Shown: positions 1 to 6,552 of the stretch, in pieces
Layout: the number at the start of each line of letters is the position of its first letter
Position numbering within the stretch: the first letter of the stretch is position 1
NCBI GenBank assembly: GCA_002849045.2
Contig: NCRO01000113.1
Span: 1-9,057 of the forward strand
Reading direction: 5' to 3'
Origin: Candidatus Sediminicultor secundus
Lineage (GTDB): Bacteria; Atribacterota; JS1; SB-45; 34-128
DNA: 9,057 nt
Notes under the pieces: model-generated
What the model saw: only the letters and a program-made list of their open reading frames with translations
What the model was told of the DNA's origin: nothing
Database searches by the model: none
Position numbers and translations under genes: made by a program

Positions 1-1412
<1,412 letters not shown>

Positions 1413-1431
1413 GATTAAATACAGGTTTTTT

Positions 1432-1460
1432 GTTTTCAGTTATCAGTTTACGGTTTTCAG
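1432..1460 (+). repeat. ttttcagttatcag word tract
   Basis: The words TTTTCAGT, TATCAGT and TTTTCAG follow one another with one short interruption. This is one of several different low-complexity word families in this spacer. Confidence 0.5.
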
Positions 1461-1476
1461 ATAATTAGAAAAGTAT

Positions 1477-1495
1477 AGCGACACAGCATGCCGCT
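1477..1495. repeat. Small GC hairpin in the ligA-gatC spacer
   Basis: The arms AGCGACA (1477-1483) and TGCCGCT (1489-1495) flank a 5-base loop. On the plus strand there is one A-C mismatch. On the minus strand the same position becomes a G-U pair, so the minus-strand RNA would form a complete 7-pair stem. No T-run follows, so it is not a clear terminator. It may be a degenerate copy of a dispersed palindrome. Confidence 0.4.
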
Positions 1496-1532
1496 TTGAA
1501 TCAAACTTTATTATTTGACTTATTCTGTTCGA

Positions 1533-1552
1533 CGCAATACGCAATACACGAT
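1533..1552 (+). repeat. cgcaatacgcaatacacgat word tract
   Basis: CGCAATA occurs twice in tandem, followed by CACGAT, a word that also resembles the acgagatacga families at 1739-1774 and 8386-8412. Confidence 0.55.
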
Positions 1553-1594
1553 ATGGATTTATTCTTGCTCCTGGTTTTTTCCTTTTATTTTCTT

Positions 1595-1625
1595 AACTAG
1601 CTAACCAGGTAACTAACTAACCAAC
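1595..1625 (+). repeat. aactaactaacca word tract
   Basis: The words AACTAGCTAACCA and AACTAACTAACCA occur as two near-copies (1595-1607 and 1611-1623) separated by GGT. No match to a known element is recognised. Confidence 0.55.
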
Positions 1626-1630
1626 AAGTG

Positions 1631-1713
1631 ATGTAATGTGTAACATGTAATAATACCTGTTTTTATAATTTAGTAAATTTAAACTTATTACTCATTACAT
1701 ATTACTTATTACT
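1631..1713. repeat. attactcattacat words with a rough inverted partner
   Basis: The tract 1684-1713 reiterates TTATTACT / CATTACAT. An upstream stretch carries complementary words: ATGTAATG at 1631-1638 pairs with CATTACAT at 1693-1700, and GTAATAA at 1647-1653 pairs with TTATTAC at 1685-1691. The two pairings are nested, giving an imperfect AT-only stem around the possible promoter. Its stability is doubtful. Confidence 0.4.
1640..1669 (+). promoter_or_regulatory. Possible gatCAB promoter
   Basis: A perfect -10 hexamer TATAAT lies at 1664-1669, with a weak -35 GTAACA (1640-1645; 4 of 6 matches) 18 bases upstream. It is about 125 bases before gatC and in the right direction. In such AT-rich sequence a TATAAT can arise by chance and the -35 is poor, so this is tentative. 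Readthrough from ligA is an alternative. Confidence 0.3.
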
Positions 1714-1720
1714 ATATTTC

Positions 1721-1737
1721 TATACGCTATACGCTAT
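1721..1737 (+). repeat. tatacgctatacgctat tandem words
   Basis: Two tandem copies of TATACGC are followed by TAT, directly before the acgagatacg tract. Confidence 0.55.
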
Positions 1738-1738
1738 A

Positions 1739-1774
1739 TTACGAGATACGATTCACGAGATACGAGATACGAAT
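1739..1774 (+). repeat. acgagatacg tandem words, copy A of a dispersed repeat
   Basis: ACGAGATACGA-type units are reiterated about three times (ACGAGATACGATTC, ACGAGATACG, AGATACGA). The first 23 bases (1739-1761) recur exactly at 8386-8408, almost 6.6 kb away in another spacer. The tract ends about 8 bases before the gatC Shine-Dalgarno. Confidence 0.75.
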
Positions 1775-1793
1775 AAAACATGGAGGAAATATT

Positions 1794-2087
1794 ATGACTG
1801 AAAAAATAATTACTAAAAAAGAAGTAGAATATGTGGCTAAATTAGCCAAATTAGAATTTAACGAAGAAGAAAAAGAAGAATTTACTTCTCAGTTAAATTC
1901 AATTTTAGATTATTTTAAAAAGTTAAATGAACTTGATACTGAAAAGGTTGAGCCTACTGCTTATGTTATTTCCATGCCTAATCTGCTGAATGAAGATGAA
2001 GTTAAACCTTCTTTATCTCAGGATGAAGCCCTTTCCAATGCTAAGTATATTAAAAAAGGCTATTTCAAAGTTCCTAAAATAATGTAA
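1794..2087 (+). CDS. gatC: Asp-tRNA(Asn)/Glu-tRNA(Gln) amidotransferase subunit C
   Basis: GatC is the small subunit of the cytosolic GatCAB amidotransferase. In known structures it wraps around GatA and contacts GatB, stabilising the complex. The 97-residue product has the usual family length and pattern: an N-terminal helix (EVEYVAKLAKLEFNEEEKEEF), a second helix (QLNSILDYFKKLNELD), the VEPTAYV stretch, and a C-terminal tail ending YFKVPKIM. The start is supported by a GGAGG box at 1782-1786, seven bases before ATG. gatA follows 18 bases after the stop, so the two are almost certainly co-transcribed. Confidence 0.95.
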   Translation: MTEKIITKKEVEYVAKLAKLEFNEEEKEEFTSQLNSILDYFKKLNELDTEKVEPTAYVISMPNLLNEDEVKPSLSQDEALSNAKYIKKGYFKVPKIM

Positions 2088-2090
2088 TCT

Positions 2091-2097
2091 AAGGAGG
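2091..2097 (+). promoter_or_regulatory. Strong ribosome binding site fixing a TTG start for gatA
   Basis: AAGGAGG lies 8 bases before the TTG at 2106. No ATG or GTG is as well placed, and starting here gives a product whose catalytic residues fall at the numbering known for Staphylococcus aureus GatA. The strong box presumably compensates for the weak start codon. Confidence 0.8.
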
Positions 2098-2105
2098 AGA
2101 GATAA

Positions 2106-3596
2106 TTGATCTTAAACCAATTAACTGCTCACGAAGTCATCAACTTAATTAGAAAAAAGAAAATTACTGCTTATGAAGTTATGCAGAATATTTTTAACCA
2201 GATAGATAAAGTAGATAACTTAATTAGAGCTTTTTTGGTCCTTAATAAAGAAGAAGCATTAAAGCAGGCCAAAGAAATAGATATAAAAGTGAAAAATGGA
2301 GAAAATATTCCTCCTTTAGCCGGGGTAGCGGTTGCTGTAAAGGATATAATAGCTACACGTGGAACGGAGACTACCTGCGGTTCTAAAATACTAAAGGGTT
2401 TTATTCCACCCTATAATGCTACGGTAATTAATAGATTAAAAGAAGCAGGGGTTATAATAATAGGAAAAACTAATATGGATGAATTTGCCATGGGTTCATC
2501 TACTGAAAATTCTGCTTTTGGTCCTACTCATAATCCCTGGGACTTAGAAAGAGTACCCGGTGGTTCCAGTGGTGGTTCAACTGCCGCAGTAGCAGCAGAT
2601 GAGACCTTTGTTGCTTTGGGGACAGATACAGGAGGCTCTATACGTCAGCCTGCATCTCTCTGCGGAATAGTGGGATTAAAACCAACTTACGGAAGAGTCT
2701 CCAGATACGGTTTGGTTGCCTACGCCTCGTCTTTAGATCAGATAGGGCCCATAACTAAAGATGTGACCGATTGCGCTTTACTAATGAAAGTTATAAGCGG
2801 ACATGATAATATGGATTCCACTTCCGTAAATTTGGAAGTTCCTGATTATTTAAAATCTTGCCAGGCAGGAATAAAGGATTTAAAAATAGGTGTTCCTAAG
2901 GAATATTTTATCGAAGGAATAGATCCGGAAGTTAAGGATGCATTGAATAAAGCTTTGAAAATATTTGAAAAATTAGGAGCAAAGATTGAAGAAGCATCAT
3001 TACCCCATACGGAATATTCTCTGCCCACTTATTACTTGATTGCTACCGCAGAAGCAAGTTCAAACTTAGCGAGATATGATGGCGTGCAATATGGTTATAG
3101 AGCAGAAGACTATAAAGATTTGTCCTCTATGTATCAGAGGAACAGAAGTGAAGGTTTTGGAAGTGAAGTAAAAAGAAGAATTATGCTGGGTACATATGCC
3201 TTGAGCTCAGGTTATTATGATGCTTATTATTTGAAAGCCCAGAAAGTTCGTACTTTAATAAAAGAAGATTTTGATAAAGTATTTAGTAAATACGATATCC
3301 TTGTTACCCCTACTTCTCCAACCCCTGCTTTTAAGCTGAAGGAGAAGGTATCAGATCCTTTAACTATGTATCTCTCTGATATTTATACTGTCCCTATTAA
3401 TTTGGCCGGTATACCTGCAATTTCTCTTAATTGCGGATATAGCAAAAGTAATTTGCCGATAGGTTTACAAATTATAGGTAAGCATTTTAGTGAAGAGACC
3501 ATATTACGAGCAGCATTTAACTTTGAACAAAATAATGATGTAGAAAAGAAGAAGCCATCGATAACACCAGCAAAACATAAAGGAGCAGCAGAATGA
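2106..3596 (+). CDS. gatA: Asp-tRNA(Asn)/Glu-tRNA(Gln) amidotransferase subunit A
   Basis: GatA is the glutaminase subunit of GatCAB. It hydrolyses glutamine, and the ammonia is channelled to GatB to amidate the mischarged tRNA. The product is 496 residues, usual for the family, and is a typical amidase-signature protein. The Ser-cisSer-Lys triad is intact: Lys79 (VAVKD), cis-Ser154 (PGGSSGGS) and nucleophile Ser178 ([11 protein letters not shown]), the same numbers as in S. aureus GatA as I recall them. Other family marks are [13 protein letters not shown] (~120-132) and the C-terminal [15 protein letters not shown]. Translation starts at TTG, chosen for its strong AAGGAGG and the numbering match. 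The stop overlaps the gatB start in ATGA, indicating translational coupling. The C-terminal tail is lysine- and alanine-rich and poorly conserved. Confidence 0.97.
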   Translation: MILNQLTAHEVINLIRKKKITAYEVMQNIFNQIDKVDNLIRAFLVLNKEEALKQAKEIDIKVKNGENIPPLAGVAVAVKDIIATRGTETTCGSKILKGFIPPYNATVINRLKEAGVIIIGKTNMDEFAMGSSTENSAFGPTHNPWDLERVPGGSSGGSTAAVAADETFVALGTDTGGSIRQPASLCGIVGLKPTYGRVSRYGLVAYASSLDQIGPITKDVTDCALLMKVISGHDNMDSTSVNLEVPDYLKSCQAGIKDLKIGVPKEYFIEGIDPEVKDALNKALKIFEKLGAKIEEASLPHTEYSLPTYYLIATAEASSNLARYDGVQYGYRAEDYKDLSSMYQRNRSEGFGSEVKRRIMLGTYALSSGYYDAYYLKAQKVRTLIKEDFDKVFSKYDILVTPTSPTPAFKLKEKVSDPLTMYLSDIYTVPINLAGIPAISLNCGYSKSNLPIGLQIIGKHFSEETILRAAFNFEQNNDVEKKKPSITPAKHKGAAE

Positions 3597-5044
3597 AAGA
3601 AGAAATAGTAATCGGTTTAGAAATTCATATCCAATTAATGACTAAAGCAAAAATGTTTTGTCATTGCAGCACTAATTATATCGGTAAAGAGCCTAATACC
3701 AATACCTGTCCGGTGTGTTTGGGTTTACCCGGTTCACTTCCCGTACTTAATAAAAAAGTATTAGAATTTGCCATAAGAACTGCAGTGGCTTTGAATTGTA
3801 AAATAAATCAGATAAGCAGATTTCACCGAAAAAATTATTTTTATCCTGATTTACCTAAAGCTTATCAGATTTCTCAATATGATATTCCTTTGGGAGTAAA
3901 TGGATATATGGAGATTTCTCTTCCAAAAAGCAAAGAAAAGCACAGGATTGGGATTACCCGAGTTCACATAGAGGAAGATGCCGGTAAACTGGTTCATGAG
4001 GGGAATATTGCTTCCTCATCTTACTCTCTGGTAGATTATAACCGTTGCGGAATTCCCCTGGCAGAGATTGTAACCGAGCCTGATTTTTGTTCTCCCGAAG
4101 AAGCTCGAATATTCTTGGTAAAATTAAGAAGTATAGTCCAGCATTTGGGAGTATGTGACGGCAATATGGAAGAAGGTTCGATGCGTTGCGATGCCAATGT
4201 TTCGCTTAGAGATGCGAAAACCGCTGCTTTGGGTACCAAAGTAGAAATAAAGAATATGAATTCTTTTAAAGCAGTCAAGAAAGCCTTACAATTTGAGGTA
4301 GACCGCCAAAAGAGACTCCTGGCTGAGGGAGAAAAAATAGTTCAGGAAACCAGGCACTGGGATGAATCAAAGAACGTTACTATCTCAATGCGAAGCAAAG
4401 AAGAGGCCCATGATTACCGTTATTTCCCTGAACCGGATCTTTTACCTATTAAGGTAGATGTAAAAATGATTGATAAGATCAGGAAAAACCTTCCTGAATT
4501 ACCTGAAGCAAGAAGAGAGCGGTTTATTGAAAATTATCAGATTCCCAAATATGATGCAGAGATATTAACTTCGACCAAATCAACGGGTGATTATTACGAA
4601 AAGACTACTTCCTTATATCCTAATAGTAAAATTTTAAGTAATTGGATTATGGGAGAATTAATGCGTTATTTAAATGAGGAGAAGATAGAGATAGATGAAT
4701 CTCCCATTTCTCCTGAAAAATTAGTAGAGATGCTAAAGTTAATAGATGAGGGAGTAATTAGTGGCAAGATGGCTAAAGATGTCTTTGAAAAGATGTTTAA
4801 GACTGGAAGAGACGCCTCTCAAATTGTGAAAGAAAGTGGAATTACTCAGATTACCGATGAAAATGAATTATTTGAAGTAATAGATAATGTGATTAAGGAA
4901 AACCCCAAATCGATAGATGATTTTAACCAAGGGAAAGAAAAGGCTTTAAACTATTTAGTAGGTCAGGTTATGCGTTATACCAAGGGAAGGGCAAAGCCCG
5001 ATTTTGTCTTTGGAGCCTTAAAAAAGAGGATAAAAAAAATATAA
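3593..5044 (+). CDS. gatB: Asp-tRNA(Asn)/Glu-tRNA(Gln) amidotransferase subunit B
   Basis: GatB binds the misacylated tRNA, activates the Glu or Asp carboxyl with ATP and transfers ammonia supplied by GatA. The 483-residue product is full length. The N-terminal part opens with [12 protein letters not shown] and has four zinc-ligand cysteines (Cys23, 25, 39, 42). It is followed by the signature [18 protein letters not shown] (~79-96), [10 protein letters not shown] and [14 protein letters not shown]-terminal helical and YqeY-like tRNA-binding tail runs from ~residue 320 to the end ([29 protein letters not shown]). Start: AAGGAG at 3580-3585, seven bases before the ATG, which overlaps the gatA stop. 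Whether the enzyme serves Gln-tRNA, Asn-tRNA or both cannot be told, because the synthetase genes are not here. Confidence 0.97.
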   Translation: MKEEIVIGLEIHIQLMTKAKMFCHCSTNYIGKEPNTNTCPVCLGLPGSLPVLNKKVLEFAIRTAVALNCKINQISRFHRKNYFYPDLPKAYQISQYDIPLGVNGYMEISLPKSKEKHRIGITRVHIEEDAGKLVHEGNIASSSYSLVDYNRCGIPLAEIVTEPDFCSPEEARIFLVKLRSIVQHLGVCDGNMEEGSMRCDANVSLRDAKTAALGTKVEIKNMNSFKAVKKALQFEVDRQKRLLAEGEKIVQETRHWDESKNVTISMRSKEEAHDYRYFPEPDLLPIKVDVKMIDKIRKNLPELPEARRERFIENYQIPKYDAEILTSTKSTGDYYEKTTSLYPNSKILSNWIMGELMRYLNEEKIEIDESPISPEKLVEMLKLIDEGVISGKMAKDVFEKMFKTGRDASQIVKESGITQITDENELFEVIDNVIKENPKSIDDFNQGKEKALNYLVGQVMRYTKGRAKPDFVFGALKKRIKKI

Positions 5045-5094
5045 AACAGGAAGGGCACAATTCATTGTGCCCCTATAAAAGTATAAAACGGGAA
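5037..5094. repeat. Near-identical 16-base direct repeats flanking a GC hairpin
   Basis: AAATATAAAACAGGAA (5037-5052) and AAGTATAAAACGGGAA (5079-5094) match at 14 of 16 positions and bracket the hairpin at 5053-5072, 42 bases apart. The left copy includes the gatB stop codon. This could be a target-site-like duplication left by a small hairpin element, or chance similarity in AT-rich sequence. Confidence 0.5.
5053..5072. terminator. Hairpin between convergent gatB and the 5107-5850 gene
   Basis: GGGCACAA (5053-5060) pairs with TTGTGCCC (5065-5072) around a TTCA loop, 9 bases after the gatB stop and 34 bases past the stop of the facing gene. It is followed by CCTATAAAAG on the plus strand, with no T-run. 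On the minus strand the downstream sequence is TTCCTGTTTTAT, a poor T-tract. It is plausibly a shared bidirectional transcription stop or RNA-stabilising hairpin, but intrinsic termination is not well supported. Confidence 0.5.
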
Positions 5095-5106
5095 TTTAGC
5101 ATCTTA

Positions 5107-5850
5107 TTATTTTTTCTTAAAAAGACTAAAAAATCTATCCTGATAATATTCGAATAATCCCCAGATATCCAATTCTTCTTTTAATTTAACCGGTTCCAAT
5201 TCTCCTTTTTCTGCTAATTTAAATAATTTTATTATTTCTTCTTGGGCAGCTACCGGAACACCGTATTTATCTTTAGCGATAATAGCTTGACCAATCTGGT
5301 TTATGCCTATAAATCCTCTGCTTTTAAAATCAGGTATCTGGGCTGAATAAACACTTCTAACCATCATATCTAAAATAAACTTAGAAAGAGATACATCCCA
5401 GAGATCGGCTACGCCTTTAATAACAGCACAAAGGGAATCCCCCTTTTTATCTATTTCATTATTAATATTTTCTGCTACGGTTAACAAAGGACCAGAAACA
5501 AAATTCATTTCGTCAAGTTCTTTGTTAACTTTAAATTTATAAAGAATTCCTGCTAAATCAGGATATTGGCTGGCTAGTGTTTCAAATGCTTTTTTAGCTT
5601 CATTGCTAAACCCCTCTATCCTAAACATATAAGAAGGAGTAAGTAATTTGGGTTGATACCAGCTAACCTTTCCCTCTCTAACTACGGTTTCTAAATTATC
5701 TTTGGTAAATTCAGAATATACTGGTTCAGTTAGTACGTAATAATGAATTACCGAAGAACCAAAGGTGGATATGAGTTGTTTAGGTCTTCTTAATATTTCA
5801 GTATGTTCAAAGGCGTACCTTATTCTTTCGTTCATAATATGTTGTCTCAT
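5107..5850 (-). CDS. Conserved-looking protein of unknown function, 247 aa
   Basis: I do not recognise a named family. From memory only, similar uncharacterised proteins with an RIRYAFEHTE opening occur in Chloroflexota and other anaerobes; this is not verified. The product looks soluble, with no signal peptide, membrane segment, nucleotide-binding loop or metal-binding cysteine cluster. Visible blocks: RIRYAFEHTEILRRPKQ (9-25), a FGSSVIHYYVLTEPVY strand-rich block (30-45), a helical region with FSNEAKKAFETLASQYPDLAG (~81-101), and DLWDVSLSKFILDMMVRS (~149-166), then a lysine-rich C-terminus. Start: GGGAG sits only three bases before the first ATG. An ATG five codons later (MNERIR) would have a cleaner N-terminus, but the same box would then be 18 bases away. 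It is divergent from the 6010 operon and convergent with gatB, so it is its own transcription unit. Confidence 0.8.
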   Translation of the reverse strand: MRQHIMNERIRYAFEHTEILRRPKQLISTFGSSVIHYYVLTEPVYSEFTKDNLETVVREGKVSWYQPKLLTPSYMFRIEGFSNEAKKAFETLASQYPDLAGILYKFKVNKELDEMNFVSGPLLTVAENINNEIDKKGDSLCAVIKGVADLWDVSLSKFILDMMVRSVYSAQIPDFKSRGFIGINQIGQAIIAKDKYGVPVAAQEEIIKLFKLAEKGELEPVKLKEELDIWGLFEYYQDRFFSLFKKK

Positions 5851-5870
5851 TAACTCCCTTTTTTATAATT

Positions 5871-5898
5871 ATTAAATTCGTAATAGACTATGTGACAA
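5871..5898 (-). promoter_or_regulatory. Promoter for the 5107-5850 gene
   Basis: On the minus strand, -35 TTGTCA (5893-5898; 5 of 6) and -10 TTTAAT (5871-5876; 5 of 6) are separated by 16 bases. The -10 box lies about 20 bases before the start codon, so the leader would be short, around 15 bases. The -35 box overlaps that of the divergent promoter. Confidence 0.5.
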
Positions 5899-5920
5899 AA
5901 AATATTTTTTAATATATAAT
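5892..5920 (+). promoter_or_regulatory. Promoter for the 6010-8194 operon
   Basis: -35 GTGACA (5892-5897; 5 of 6) and a perfect -10 TATAAT (5915-5920) are separated by the optimal 17 bases. This is the best sigma70-type promoter I see in the window. Transcription would start near 5927, leaving a leader of about 80 bases. A TGTCAC (5957-5962) inside that leader is the inverse complement of the -35 word, which could be part of an operator, but this is speculative. Confidence 0.6.
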
Positions 5921-6009
5921 AGTGCCATCATTATTTTACTACAAAAAGGGTAGTTATGTCACCTTTAAAATAACAAGAGAAATTTTATTTCAAAATAACT
6001 ATATTAAAT

Positions 6010-6552
6010 ATGAAAAGTGAGAAGGGGATTATTATCAGAAAAATTATTATTGGAGTTATGGGTGGAGGAGAAATAGTTAATGCCGGTGACTATGAAGTTG
6101 CTCGCCGCTTAGGTGGTCTAATTGCTAAAGAAGGGTGGATTTTATTAAACGGAGGGAGAGCTTCCGGAATTATGGAAGCCTCAGCTCGAGGGGCGAAAGA
6201 AAATGGCGGGTTAACTATTGGTATTTTGCCAGGCAATGACCCTGCATGGGCTTCTGAATATACCGACATACCCATATTGACCGGGATAGGTCTTGCCCGG
6301 AATTACATTAATGTTTTAACCAGTAAAGTAATAGTTGCCCTTCCCGGGAGAACGGGAACTATTTCAGAGATTTCTTTAGCTTTAAATATTGGGAAAAAAG
6401 TGATTTCTTTAAATTTTAATTTGGGACCTTTGTTTAAAAATTATGTAGAAGAAAAACAATTAATCTACGCCAAACAGCCAGAAAAAGTGATAGATTTAAT
6501 TAAAAGAATATTAAAAAGGGATTTTGATAAGGAAGCTGGGAAATATGTCTAA
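6010..6552 (+). CDS. LOG/DprA-related Rossmann-fold protein (TIGR00725-like)
   Basis: The 180-residue product has the SLOG-type Rossmann fold shared by DprA/Smf-related proteins and LOG (lysine decarboxylase-like) nucleotide hydrolases. These bind nucleotides or nucleotide-derived ligands; the substrate of this subgroup is not established. Motifs: IGVMGGGE (14-21), GGRASGIMEASARGA (48-62), GLARNYI with Arg97, and PGRTGTISE (112-120) with Glu120. LOG enzymes normally have PGGxGTxxE; here the second Gly is Arg114, though GTxxE is kept. The ATG at 6010 has no clear Shine-Dalgarno. A GAGAAGGGG at 6019-6027 lies just inside the ORF and precedes only ATT/ATC codons, and the next ATG (6058) would remove the first strand, so 6010 is kept. 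It overlaps the next gene by 8 bases, indicating an operon. Confidence 0.85.
   Translation: MKSEKGIIIRKIIIGVMGGGEIVNAGDYEVARRLGGLIAKEGWILLNGGRASGIMEASARGAKENGGLTIGILPGNDPAWASEYTDIPILTGIGLARNYINVLTSKVIVALPGRTGTISEISLALNIGKKVISLNFNLGPLFKNYVEEKQLIYAKQPEKVIDLIKRILKRDFDKEAGKYV

Noticed and set aside
1413..1793. T-box or other riboswitch upstream of gatCAB
   Set aside because: A T-box was plausible for an aminoacyl-tRNA gene, but no TGGNACCGCG-like box or terminator with a T-run is seen.
6524..6526. TTG as the start of the RNase H-SWIM-dehydrogenase gene
   Set aside because: It would add seven residues before the first strand of the RNase H fold. ATG 6545 matches the family N-terminus.
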